A stretch of DNA of 64,000 bases from Capsicum annuum (GCF_002878395.1 NC_061118.1:92798678-92862677), one strand, 5' to 3'. Numbered from the stretch's first letter, positions 34,700 through 46,238 are shown. The notes: generated from the letters alone by a model not told the origin. Numbers and translations: made by a program.

Positions 34700-36173
34700 C
34701 AATTTGGAAGACAATATAAAAATAAGCACATATTTCCTAGATGATACATCGATAACCACTTTTTTCTTTCCCTTTTTATATTGAATGACATAAGGGAAGG
34801 TTTAATGAAAATCAATCCTTTGCATGCCATTTTTTTATATTACCTTGGCCCCTAAAATATTTGAAGGATTCATAGTCCGTTCGGATCGCAAAATGTTTAG
34901 GTCACAAGTAATGCTGACAATTACCAAATCTTGAATCAAAGCGTATAACTTTATATCATAAGTGAAATAATTTAGAGACACGCCCTTAAGATTATCACTA
35001 AAATAGGCAATAGTTTTAAGATCTTACATTAAGACGACACCTATTCCTAATTTACTTGCATCATATTCAATTTCAAATATCTTATCAAAATTGGGTAATG
35101 CAACAAGGGGTTGGAAATAAGCATAGCCTTCAAGGTTTCAAATCCCTTGGCTTACTCTTTACCCTATTTGAAATGTTTGTCCTTTAAAATTACCTCGGTC
35201 AAGGGAGCGGTGATAGTACTAAATCCTTTGACAAATCATCTATTAAAAATAGCTAACCCATGGAAGCTTCGTACTTTACTAATGGATTTTGAAGTTGTCC
35301 AATTCTTTATAGCGTCTATCGTAGATGCATCAACCTCAACTCCTCTTGAGCTTACAACAAATCCAAAAAACACATATTCATCCATACCAAAAGAGTATTT
35401 TTCAAAATTAGCATACAATTTTTCCTTTCTAAGGACTTTAAAAAAACTTACAAATGTAAAACATGCTCATCAATGGATTTTTTTATAAACTAGACATCTT
35501 CAAAGTACACCACAACAAAATTCCCAATGAATGGTTTCATCACATGATTCATTAATCGCATGAAAGTACTAGGAGCATTAGTGAGGTCGAATGGCATGAC
35601 CATCCATTCATAGAGACTAAACTTGGTCTTGAAAATGATCTTCCATTCATCACCCGATTGCATTATTATTTGGTGATAGCTGCTCCTAAAATCAATTTTT
35701 GAAAACACACTTGCCCCGTTCAATTCATCAAGCATATCATCCAATCGAAGAATGGGGTGGCGATACTTTACAGTGATCTTATTTATGGCTATGTATTCCA
35801 TACACATACGCCATATTCCATCTTTATTTTGCACTAACAACACTAAAACCATACTTAAACTCATGCTTTCTTTTATGTATCCCTTGTTAAGGGGTTTCTC
35901 AACTTGTGTTTGAGGCTCATTGGTATGCATAGGGTTACTTTGGTATGCTGGTTTGTTAGGTAATTGAGAGCCCCACACAAAATCTACTTGATGCTTGATT
36001 CCCCAAAGTGGGGGTAACCCTAGTGGAAGTTTCTTTAAGAACGCATCTTTAAAATCCTGCAAAACAAAGGAGCTAGAATGGGGGATAGAAAAAGTAGAGG
36101 GTTTAGTGTTAAAAACATGGGCTAGGAGAAGCATGACCTTGAAGATATCCTTCTTCCTAGACAACATCACCAT
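34700..36173 (-). pseudogene. E8 reverse transcriptase and RNase H
   Basis: 36173-35490 is open for 227 residues: GIKHQVDFVWGSQLPNKPAY (RT start), KDGIWRMCMEYIAINKIT, HPILRLDDMLDEL, FSKIDFRSSYHQI, LTNAPSTFMRLMNHVMKPF and VVYFEDV. The last is the YxDD catalytic box with Asp changed to Glu, so this RT is dead even where open. 35418-35236 continues with the connection region (FFGFVVSSRGVEVDASTIDA, then RSFHGLA). RNase H text is degraded at about 35110-34740, with phrases like CDPNGL and YKKMACKGLIFI where the family has HTDHESLKHL and RHAKWVEFI. Confidence 0.82.
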
Positions 36174-36763
36174 AGGATCTTTTCCCTTTGATTTTATTGA
36201 TTATTCCCTTCTTTACCTTCATTACCCTTGGTTTTCTCTTCCCCGTCCATCTTTTTGTTTCATTAACTCCCTCAATTGTTGATGGATTTCATTCACTTAA
36301 GATAGTGTGAGAGGATGGACTGTAAACTTTTAGTATTTTAGTTCATGAGAATACTAATTGTTTCTCCTATCATGCTTAGTAGAAAGATCATATATCTATG
36401 GACTTTATAAGAATTAGTCACGAGATTGCATAGGGATCACATCACAAAGCACCTCATCTGTTAATTCCCTACCTTGAACTGAATCATAACTTGCCAAGTT
36501 ACCTTTAGTTCTTCACATTCATTCAACCATTAGAGTTTCTATGAAGTTGTATATGTCGTAGTTAGTAGCTTAAAGAAATAAACTATGAAGGCACTACAAA
36601 CAATAGTACAACTACAACTATCAATGATCATTAAGTACAAAACTCCTTTGATAAGACATTTGTTATGGAAAAGATTTCTCCTTTAAATCGGATCATCCAA
36701 AGCCTTACTAACCATGACTCACCTTACCACAAAGTTAGGTACTTCAATCTCACTACCTTGCAG

Positions 36764-37700
36764 TCAAGTATCTTCTTCATCTCCCTCCTCTTGTATCTGA
36801 TCTTCTACTTTTTTTTTATTTTGAGACTTGTCATCATCCTTATTTGATTTTAACCCCACCCTTTTTCTAAGATAATACAATATCCCTTTCCTATGGATCA
36901 CATTTCTTTGGTTGGGACATTCAATTTCCTTATGCCCCCACCCTTGACATTTAAAGCATTGGAATCCTTTAGGATAGGAAGTAGGATACTTTTTACCTTT
37001 ATTTCTTTGGGGGTACTTCGGAATGGTCTTCTCTATGGGCTTCTTATCGTTGAACTTGTAAACCTTGATCTTGTTCCAACCCGCGGATGATTGAGCTATC
37101 TCTTTGTTCTTACCCCAAGTAGTAGTTGATGGATTACCATTTGACTTGTAAGCCTCCTTCTCTTTGATCCTCCTTTCAATCTCCAAAGCCAGTTGGAAGA
37201 TACAGTATATGGTTTTAAACTTTTGAAGAGTCATGCGTAAGAAGATGTCTTTGTTCAACCCAACCATGAAGTGTATGATATCATGGTTTACTTCCTTTCA
37301 TCGGTGATCAAGCTTCAAAATTAATTATTGGAACTCATCATAATAGGCGATGACACTCTTGCTACCTTTTCTCAAGTTGTATAACTTAGAAAGAACTTCA
37401 TGTCTATAACTCTCAAGAAAATACCATTACCTCATAAGACCCTTCAATATATACCATGCATGGGGTTGTCCCTCATTCAACAAATTTTCAAACCTCTTGG
37501 AATAATACCTCCATGTATTTTCATAACCTTCATAATTGGGTATGGAATAAGTACTCTTCTTTATTCTGTGAAATCATTGACATGAAAGATCCTTTCACAA
37601 GATGACTCCCATCTAAGATAAGCTTCGGAATCACTCTCTTCTTTTAAGGTTGGAAAACTAACATTGATGGAATTGATTCCTACATCTCAATTTGGGGGAG
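36764..37700 (-). pseudogene. E8 gag with zinc knuckle
   Basis: 37267-36764 encodes a lysine-rich gag end with an intact CCHC zinc knuckle CFKCQGWGHKEIEC (about 36970-36930) that would bind element RNA, followed by an acidic tail (EEGDEEDT). Upstream in the same direction (37700-37270) are broken gag phrases SKLYNLRKGSKSVIAYYDEF and HDIIHFMVGLNKDI. Between this and RT (36180-36760) no protease motif is visible. Confidence 0.78.
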
Positions 37701-37849
37701 GTTTCTTGCATATCCTCTACCAAAAGGAATTGGACCAACTCTTCCTCCTTGACTTCAAAATTCCCTTTGATCCATTTGCCTACCTATCATCTTTTATTCC
37801 ATCATGTATGCGTCATCATTGTTGCATCTCACTTTTCTTGTGAAATACG

Positions 37850-38502
37850 GGATTCGACGTGACTACTCTTTTTTGAATTTTTAAAAGGAATAAGAAGAGT
37901 CACCACTTAATGAATTAAGGTGTGTTAGGGCACCAGCCATGGCTAACTATAAACCAATTTTGTTGTTTTGTCTTAGTTCACCAAAAATTTTAGTAAGGGT
38001 TCAAAGTACTTTGAAAGGATGGTGTTAGGCACCTTTTAAGGTCCACAAAGGTGGTCGGCCAAATTCATATTTTACGTGGAAATTCTACGTGATTAAATAA
38101 AGGTCACCAATTTATTATTAACTTAATGTGAACTAATTGATAAAGTAATTAATAAACAAATATATTATTTGGTATTCCCATTTGATAGTTACTTAGGTGA
38201 TAAACAACACAAGAATTTATAAAAGAACAATAATAGCGAGAAAATAAGAATGTCACAAGTTATTGGAAATGGGACTTCTTAAATAAACTAAATACCCCAA
38301 ATTGACAAGCAGATAAAATAAAAGAATAAATTTAAAAAGTTGAACCAAAGAAATATTTTTGGTTTCATTCGGATCAGAACCCTAACTTGTTTAATCATTA
38401 CCCGATCCATTAGCCTGCAGTTGGATTCTTAGACAAGTGACAAAGTCATGTGTAGTGTAATATATGTTTAGTATCATCACTTTCGAATGACTACCCACCC
38501 CT
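37850..38502. other. Tat-like leader trace left of E9
   Basis: Non-coding. The phrase AAGAGTCACCACTTAATGAA (37894) and then GATGGTGTTAGGCACC (38021) are, from memory, hallmarks of the region after the primer site in Tat-like elements of Solanaceae. Nothing else recognised. It ends at the E9 LTR. Confidence 0.4.
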
Positions 38503-38854
38503 TGTAATGCCTCAAATCTGGTACCCAAAATGTTACACGGTGCTCATGACCCCAAAAGACCACAAGCTAACCAATGACTGATATCTGTAACTGAGCACTA
38601 AATAATGCATTGTAAATATATGAATATAATTTGTAAGACCGTAAGGTTTAAAACTGAACTAATACAACGTCTATAGTGGTGTATCACAATACTAAAAACT
38701 GAGATAAACTATCTAAAACATGTTGTAGACTGAAAGCCTATAAACTATCTGAAAACTGTGGAGTTGATGGGACATGTCCCCAAGTAACTCTGAACTATTG
38801 AAATAATAAAGTAAGAAAATAATAATGTTATCCTCGAATAATGAGGATTCACAG

Positions 38855-41447
38855 TGTAATACCCCGAAGATTTCTACCCAATTTAGTCCCAAAAATGCCT
38901 CGTAATAGCTTCTAAAGTGAATGATAATTTTTTTCATAAGGAATTTTCAATATTTTTACTTTTAGCATGTATAAAATTCAATAAGCCTTCCATTGATATA
39001 TGATTCACTTAAATATGATAACCGGGTAAGAAGTTATGACTATTTCAAGTTCCCATTGTAAAACAGCGCCATATTAGTTAGTGGCGCGCCGCGCCACAAG
39101 AGGAAATGGCATTTGGCAATTTCCAGTAGGCTTCCGTAATTATGGCGCATCGCGACAGAACTCAAATTTAGAATTGTCCTTTTTCTAGTGTCTCAACGCG
39201 ATTTTCCCTGCTTCATGCCAAAGTTCCAGGTCACGAAGAAATAGGCAATGCGATGGCTCTGCATCACGCCATCCCTCAGTTTTCCAATTATCAAATTACA
39301 GTGACACGGTGCTATAGCGCCGCATCGCGCTAGGGGTTCAATTCAGAAAATTTTTACTGAAATTACAAGACGCGTCCAGGGTTAAAAGGATAAATTTCCC
39401 ACCCCTATTAAAGCCCTTTAACACGTGATTCAACAACTTTTCACCCAAACTATACTCTCTTTTCTCAAGTTTCTCTCAAGAACAAGCTAGGGTTTTCATA
39501 GAAGATCCAATTTCAAGAAGATTTCACCATAAATCTTCACAAAATCATGAACTAAGGTATGCATAGTATTCATTCATGGACTCCATTCATCCATGAAGCC
39601 CAAGAATCCTTTTTATAAATTCGAGTTAAGGATTTTCTTATGAATTTCATGATTGGGCTACCTTTGTTCATGTTGATAATGAGTAATTTAATTGTATTCC
39701 ATAAATGAGTATTAAATTCCATATGGGTTGATTTGTATCGGTATAGATTCATGAAACCCTAGGACTAAACCCTTGAATGATTAAATTGAAATTGAATCGT
39801 GACAATTAATTGTTGTATAATGTTGTTTACATATTCTACGCCTACTATGTGTTTTGTTGAATGCCTAGATAAAGGGAAAGTGTCCAATTAGCATGATATC
39901 ATGAAATCCCCATGTACGTACAAGTTTATGCCTATCACATATTTGATGAAATTCTTCAGTAAATGTATTATGATGATTATTATGTATACAAGTAAGTCAT
40001 GCTTTGTCAGTTTCCTTCCATTGAGTCCTGGAGGTATTTGTACCTAAAAAATTAGCTGTGTACCTAGAGCCATGTCATGTTTTCATGATACTCTAAGTCA
40101 AGCCATGGTCCTTAGACTTGAGACAGTCTTATGACTCAGGAAATCTCCATGATCTCATGAACTCAGTCAGTTGTCAGATATCAATAGTATTCCATAAGTC
40201 AGTGGAACTTTGTAACTCAGTTCATGTTTAGTTCAGTAAATCATGTTTGATGTCCATTCAGATGGGAGTAGAAATTAGCATTGAGTGAACCCAAGAATGG
40301 GGACACACACTATCAAATGAGGGTTTCATCCTTAGCAGTCATCTTTGCATTCTAGAACTAAATATCCAGCATAGGTTGAGACATCAACACTGTCGATGAG
40401 GGTTGATGAGGTGGATAATCACTGTCAGATAAGGGCCCTACCATTATTGTATTGAGGACACTGTCAGATGAGGGTCACCCATAGCTTGTCCTTATCAGTG
40501 GCGCGGTATTGACACCCTTGCAATTGGGATTATAGATTGGACCCCAACTCAGCCATAATGGCATTTTAGGGGCATGTCGGTTAAATACTACCTCCCACAG
40601 TTTCAGTACCAGTCTTAGTAAGAGAACTTAGATAGTTCTTTAGATTCAAGACTATCAGATACAGTCAACTCAGATACAATAAGGAACTCAAATAGTTTCA
40701 TTAGATTCTGAACTGTCAGATACAGTCACCCATGTTATTAGTTATATTCAGATACATCTATTTATGCTATCAGATATATCAGTTTTTAGTATGTTATGTC
40801 ATCAGTATTCAGATTCAATAATCATTATATCATAGTGTCAGTTATAGTTACGTATTTATATATCCATTCTCGCATTCATGTTAGACAATCAGCTAGCATT
40901 ATTCATGCATGTTAACCCTTGCATTATCCTACCTCACATGTATACTCATTATATTCCATTGTACTGACGCATTTTCACTATTGTGATTTCTTTTTATGTT
41001 ACACTATAGGTTCAGAGACACGAGTTCCAGGTTAACAGTAGATTCCAGTCTTAGCAGTCAGAATAGAAGTGAGTCCTCATCCTTCAAGGACATGATTATT
41101 TCTCAAATATTTCATTAATTAGTTAATAGTTGGAGTTAGTTGGGAATATGTCCATCAACTTCTTATTTAGATTATTCAGACAGTATAGTCTTTCAGTCTA
41201 GATGCCGACTATTATGTTTTAGACTTTAGTGTTTACAGTTTTGTTTTCAATTTTTTACTACCCCATAGATGTTATCTCATCCATGTTATGTTCAATATTG
41301 AACCTTATGGCCTTTTAGTGTATGTTTTCGTATTATTTGGTATTTTATTTAATGTACAGGTATAGATATCTATCATGGGTTAGCTTATGGTCCTTCGAGG
41401 TTATAAGCATCGTGTAGCATTCTTGTTTAGGAAATTGAGGCATTTCA
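38855..41447 (+). repeat. E10 5' LTR (2593 bp)
   Basis: Begins TGTAATACCCCGAAG and ends GAGGCATTTCA, a decayed GGGGCGTTACA. GC quasi-palindromes lie at 39065-39335 (GTGGCGCGCCGCGCC near 39082, GCCGCATCGCGC near 39320). The four-copy motif ends at 40323, 40402, 40435 and 40474. Two hairpin-bearing units lie at 40625-40735. The last 290 bases match 43318-43603. Confidence 0.88.
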
Positions 41448-41451
41448 AACT

Positions 41452-41469
41452 TGGTATCAGAGCCTAAGG
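41452..41469 (+). other. E10 primer-binding site
   Basis: TGGTATCAGAGCCTAAGG is complementary to the 3' end of plant initiator tRNA-Met, the primer for minus-strand DNA synthesis in this clade. It lies four bases after the LTR end. The same sequence, inverted, adjoins the E9 5' LTR. Confidence 0.85.
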
Positions 41470-41667
41470 TTCAATAGAGTCCTAGAAGTCAGAAAGCCGC
41501 ATCTAGTAGAGTCTTGTACATGGGTGTGTTGCGCGCCATATTTATGTGCAAGAGACTATGAGATGTTTAGGAACAATTTCCCTTCTTTCAGTATTCATGT
41601 CGTGCCAGTAAGCATAATCACAAGTCAATCTCTCAGTCTAATCCGCTTCTTCTCTTTGTTTCATAAT

Positions 41668-42720
41668 ATACCTCCTAAAAGAAGAAATGAGTCAGCCCTT
41701 TAGCCCGAAGAACCATTGGGCGATCATGTCTCTCATGTAGAGTTCAGGACCGTATTTACAACTCTTGCTCAATTAGTAGCTGCCCATAATGAGCGACCAG
41801 CTGTCATTCTGGCTAACCCAGTGGCTAACTCAGCTGTAGCTAGGATTCGGGACTTCACTCGAATGAATCCTCTATCCTTCCATGGGTCTAAATTAGATGA
41901 GGACCCTCAGGAATTCCTAGATCAGGTGCAGAAGGTGACAAACATCATAGGGGTGACTACTATTGAGAGTGCTGAGATAGCTGCATATCAGTTGTAGGAT
42001 GTGGCTTAAACTTAGTTCAAATAGTGGAAATTAGAAAGGTCAGATGATGCAGGTCCTATAGAGTGGGGGGAGTTCGTCACTGCATTCTTAGACAGATTCT
42101 TTCCCCAAGAGCTTAGAGAGGCTAAGGTGCTAGAATTCATCAACATCAGGTAGGTCAATATGATGGTGAAAGAGTATTCTCTAAAGTTTACTCAATTAGC
42201 CAGATATGCCCCTCATGTGGTTATAGACGGTAGAGCCACTTGCTTCAGGTTTAAATGATAGCATGGTTAATGAGTGCAGATCTGCCATGCTAAATAGTGA
42301 CATGACTTTATCCAAACTTATAACCCATGCTTAAAAGATAGAGGAGAAGAAGATTAAGCAGAGGGAAAAGCACAATAAGAAAGCTAAGACAGGTTGCTTC
42401 AATTTTCGTCAGCCTAAATCAAAAGGAGGAAACAGTTCCCAGTTTCGTCCTAATTCATCAGTTCTAACTCCTTCTTCAGCCAGTGCTCTAGCTCCTTAGT
42501 TCAGAGATAGAGTGCCAGGATCTAAGTCTTAAGGCAGTGTGAGCAATTCCTGAACTAATCCTCTTTGTCAGACTTGTGGTAAGAATTACAAAGGTGCTTG
42601 TAGAGCTGGCAGAGATGTCTATTTCGGTTGTGGCAAGCTAGGCCTTAGAGTCAGAGACTTTCCTCAGTCAGGTTATCAGAGTCATCTCCGCTCCTCAGAT
42701 CATTTTGGTCACCTAAATCA
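41668..42720 (+). pseudogene. E10 gag
   Basis: The expected start codon is ATA (41668-41670, before CCTCCTAAAAGAAG) instead of ATG. The frame then runs through a stop at about 41701 and is open at 41716-41997: ARIRDFTRMNPLSFHGSKLD and EDPQEFLDQVQKVTNIIGVT, typical of Tekay-like gag. Later blocks: EFVTAFLDRFFPQELREAK (about 42070) and FTQLARYAPHVV (about 42190). The zinc-knuckle area at 42570-42660 reads CQTCGKNYKGACRAG then YFGCGKLGLRVRDF, so three of the four zinc ligands of the second knuckle (Cys, His, Cys) are changed. Confidence 0.82.
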
Positions 42721-43317
42721 GTAGGGTGCCACACTAGTGCTACTAGCGGGCAACGCCCAAATAGACTATATGCTCTTCAAACCCAACAAGATCAGGAAAA
42801 TTCTCTTGATGTAGTTATTGTTACGTTATAGATCTTTCATGTGAATGTTTACGCATTTCTAGATCCTGGAGCTTTTTTTTCTTTTGTTACTCCCAATATA
42901 ACAGTTGATTTCAGAATTAGTCCTAAAATTCTAGTAGAGCCCTTCTCAGTCTCTACCCCAGTGGGCAAAATCATCATAGCCCGACGAGTATACAGGAACT
43001 GCCCTATTATGATATTTAGAAAGTCACTTTAGCAGACTTAGTTGAATTAGAGATGACTGATTTTGATGTCATTCTAGGCAAAGATTGTCTTTATTCCTAC
43101 TAAACTACAGTCGACTGTAGAAATGGAATAGTCTAGTTTCAGTTTCCAAATAAACCCATACATAAGTGGAATGGTAGTGTATCCGTTTTCAAGGGTCAGC
43201 TTATTTCCTACCTTCGGGCAAGGAAAATAATATCTAAAGGATGTATCTATTATATTGTTTGAGTTAAGGACACTAGTTTCGAAAATCCCAGCCTTGTATC
43301 AGTCCCAGTAGTGAAAT
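42721..43317 (+). pseudogene. E10 protease, ending at the deletion
   Basis: Aspartic protease that would cut the polyprotein. 42841-43032: the active-site region reads FLDPGAFFSFVTP where the family has DxG[AS]TxSFV, so the catalytic Asp-Ser/Thr-Gly is altered to Asp-Pro-Gly. FSVSTPVGKIIIARRVYRNC follows, and in a shifted frame MTDFDVILGKDC (43050-43090). The last recognisable phrase, ISKGCIYYIV near 43240 and LVSVPVVKS near 43305, is the protease-RT linker, cut off at 43317. Confidence 0.78.
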
Positions 43318-43603
43318 CCTTATTCAGATTATTTAGATAGTAGAGTCTTTCAGACTAGATACCGACTATTATGTTTTAGAATTCAGTGTTTATAGTTTTG
43401 TTTTTCATATTATATTACCCCACAAATGTTATCTCATCCATTTTATGTTCATTATTGAACCTTATGGCATTTCAGTGTATGTTTCCAATTGTTCAGTATT
43501 TTATTTAGTGTACATGTATAGATATCAGTCATGGGTTAGCTTATAGTCCTTCGAGGTCATAAGCACCATGTAGCATTCTGGTTTAGAAAATTGGGGTATT
43601 ACA
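43318..43603 (+). repeat. E10 3' LTR remnant
   Basis: CTTATTCAGATTATTTAG... to TTGGGGTATTACA matches 41160-41447 of the E10 5' LTR by eye with scattered changes. It joins protease sequence directly on its left and the CACTA target copy on its right. Confidence 0.85.
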
Positions 43604-45684
43604 CACTATAAATCTGGCTACTTAACGACTGATCTACTAAGGATACTCAGGAGCTCGTGCTTCTAAACCAATGGTATAAAATACCACAATGCAAATGCAT
43701 CAGTACGTTAAATGTACTGGTATGCAAGTGAGGTAGACTGAATGCAATGGTTCATCTGCATGAACAATACTATCTTACTGACTAATATAAACATAAGGAT
43801 ACATACATGAATACGTCACTATAACTGAGATCATGATAACACTGACTCATGAATTTTGAAAACATAGATTTACTAATAACTGAATACTAATACTAGGATA
43901 CTGAATGACTAAGTCTACTGAATACTGAGAGACTGATGTTATTTTATAGATAAAGGATGACTATTTCTTATAATTCAGATTATGAAGAACTGGTTTGATT
44001 AACTTTATCTGATAGTCTTAAAATTGAATACTGATAACATGAGTGACTGTATCTGGCAGTCTAGGTTTTTATGGAACTAGCTGAGTTTAGTACTGTTCTA
44101 AGTTGACTTTATTTGACAGTCCTAAATTCTGTAGAACTATCTATATTTTATTACTGAGACTGAATGACTGTATCTAATAGTCCTGATTCTGTAATTGAAA
44201 CTATGGAAAGAAATTATCTAATCGACAACCCCAATACGCCATTATGGCTAAGTTGGGATCCAATCTGTAACCCCAATTAGAAAGGTGTCAATACCACGCC
44301 ACTGGTAAGGATAGTCTATAGGTAACCCTCATATAACAGGTAACTCTAGTTAGAACGGTGGGAACCCTTATATAATAGGTTAAGCCACCTCATCCACCCT
44401 CATATAGCAGGCAATGAGATATCAACCTACACTGGCTATATAGTTCTAGAATACAAGGATTTTTTCTAAGAATAACACCCTCATACAACAGGTGAGTTCC
44501 CATCCATAGGTTTACTCGGTGCTAATTCCTATTCCCATCTGAATAGACACAGATCATGGATTATTGAACTTAACTGGATTGAATTAACTGAACTGAACTG
44601 ATACTAATTGTATCATTTATGGAGCTAAACTAGGTTCACTGAGTTTCATTGATTGACAGGATGCTACTGAGATTTGAGGACTGGATAGGAGTACTGAAGT
44701 TACTGAGATTTACTGGGAATACTGAGGTTACCGAGATTGCTTAGCACTGCGATCACTGAGATTACTAAACTACTAAGATTACTGATATCTCTGAGATTAC
44801 TAAGATTACTAAATGAGACTGGACTGATATTAAGTTTACTGATTTTTCCTGAGACACATGACTGACTGAATTCTGCTGATCATGGCTTGACTGAGATTAA
44901 CGTGAAAACATGACACCTGCTCTAGACACACAACTAAATTGTTAGGTACAATTACCATCCGGACTCAATAGCATGAAACTGATAGGACATAACACTTCTT
45001 GAACACATTACTAATATTAACAATTCATAATACATTAATTTGGTGATTTCATAAAGCATATGGTTATCATAGTCTTTTACATGAATGGAATTATACATAA
45101 ATATGTCATACTTTCATCAACCTAATATCATGGACATTCCCTCAACCATTCATAATGCATATAGTATTATGGAAGTCATTCTTGGTCATAGGGTAAAGCA
45201 TGCATTTATCACTTGGGTCATAATTAAGCTATAGTGCACAATTTCTATTCTCTTAAATATTTTATCAAACACCTAGGATGCATAACTTAGGGCACAGGAA
45301 TGACCATCAAATTAATACAAAAAAACTCTATATTTAAACTTAATTTTATATGTTTCAGACCACATACTAGGATAGGTTCATGAACAACTCATAAAGATTC
45401 CAACTTGTGAATCATACAACTATAATCGCATGAACATAATCAACCCACAACAAAATATTCACAATACAAATTTAAAACTTGATTCTTGGGCTTCATGGAT
45501 GAAAGGAATCCATGAATGAACACTGTGCATACCTTAGTCCTTGATTCTACGAAGATTGACGGAGAGATTCTTGAATTTGAGTCTTGGATTTGAATCCCAA
45601 CTGAAAACACTAGTTTGTTCTTGAGGGAAAATTGTGAGAAACACTATATTTTGGGTGAAATATGGCTAAATCACGTGTTATTAG

Positions 45685-45697
45685 CTTTATATAAGGG
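45685..45697 (-). promoter_or_regulatory. Putative TATA box in the E9 3' LTR
   Basis: Minus strand reads CCTTATATAAAGC about 545 bases into the LTR, just downstream of the GC quasi-palindrome cluster. The sister LTR has a degraded version (GTTTATAGG, near 62538). This would be the U3 promoter; no experimental support. Confidence 0.5.
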
Positions 45698-46238
45698 TGA
45701 GAAATTGACCCTTTTAACCCTGGATATGTATTTTAATTCTGTAAAAATTTCTCGATTTTCATACTTGGCGTGACGCGCCACTATCGTACCAAGTTACAGG
45801 AACTGGACAATTAGGAATCTGGATGGTGGTGCGATGTGGTTCTATCATGTTGCCACTTTGTTTGCAACCTGAAAGTTTGGCGTGACACGGAGACATTGCA
45901 CTGAGACACTGGGAAAAGGACAAATTCTGAATTTGAGCTCTGGTGCGACGCGCCATAATCATGGAGGCTCATTGAATTTTGATGATTGACATTTTGGCCT
46001 GCTCCACGATGCGTTGATGGCTCAGGTGGCATACTGTCTTACTTAAAAGGGTCTAACTCTTTGCCTGGGTATTGGATTTGGGCGTATTTGGTATTTATTG
46101 AAAGCTTATTCAATTTCCCACATAATAAAATGTTAAAATCTTGAAAATACAACATGTATAAAAGTGGATTCATCTTTGAAACATTTTTTTAATATTTTTG
46201 GGATGTTTTTAAGCTTGGCAAAAGTATGGGGTATTACA

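Larger units (their letters stand above)
33300..37840 (-). mobile_element. E8: CRM-like Ty3/gypsy element, internal region
   Basis: Minus strand, order gag - (protease not found) - RT - RNase H - integrase. The RT signature GDEWKIIFKTKFSLYEWMVM and integrase phrases such as MVVDRFSKMAHFIPC and RSDGPFQILERIDDNGYKIN mark a group different from the Tekay-like elements around it. I place it near CRM (centromeric) chromoviruses from the RT motif; a related chromovirus clade is possible. LTRs were not delimited. All frames are broken. Confidence 0.7.
38855..43603 (+). mobile_element. E10: Tekay-like element with pol and most of the 3' LTR deleted
   Basis: 5' LTR 38855-41447, primer-binding site at 41452, gag and protease to about 43317, then directly the last 286 bases of the 3' LTR (43318-43603). 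The deletion removed RT to chromodomain and the first ~2.3 kb of the 3' LTR. Target duplication CACAG (38850-38854) and CACTA (43604-43608); the uninterrupted sister LTR reads CACTG at 60479-60483, so each copy has one change. It sits head-on inside an LTR of its own family (E9). Confidence 0.88.
38503..46238 (-). repeat. E9 3' LTR in two parts
   Basis: Parts 38503-38854 and 43604-46238; on the plus strand TGTAATGCC...GGGGTATTACA. It parallels 60122-63086 throughout. Features: TATA-like box near 45691; GC quasi-palindromes at 45768-46025 (GGCGTGACGCGCC, GGTGCGACGCGCC); four-copy motif at 44326, 44365, 44397 and 44478; hairpin-type repeats at about 43990-44190. Confidence 0.85.

Noticed and set aside
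34014..36173. Endogenous pararetrovirus
   Set aside because: Domain order RT-RNase H-integrase with integrase motifs shows Ty3/gypsy; no movement or coat protein seen.
41452..41469. Part of a tRNA-Met gene
   Set aside because: Only the primer complement of the tRNA 3' end; no cloverleaf sequence follows. The same applies to 26024, 50360 and 60102.
44326..44493. Regularly spaced short repeats resembling a CRISPR array
   Set aside because: Only four copies with unequal spacing, inside an LTR of a plant retroelement, repeated in five LTRs; not a CRISPR.
45759..46032. Two overlapping minus-strand frames in the E9 LTR
   Set aside because: They are open because of GC-rich quasi-palindromes; no start context, no homology, and they are not kept in the sister LTR.
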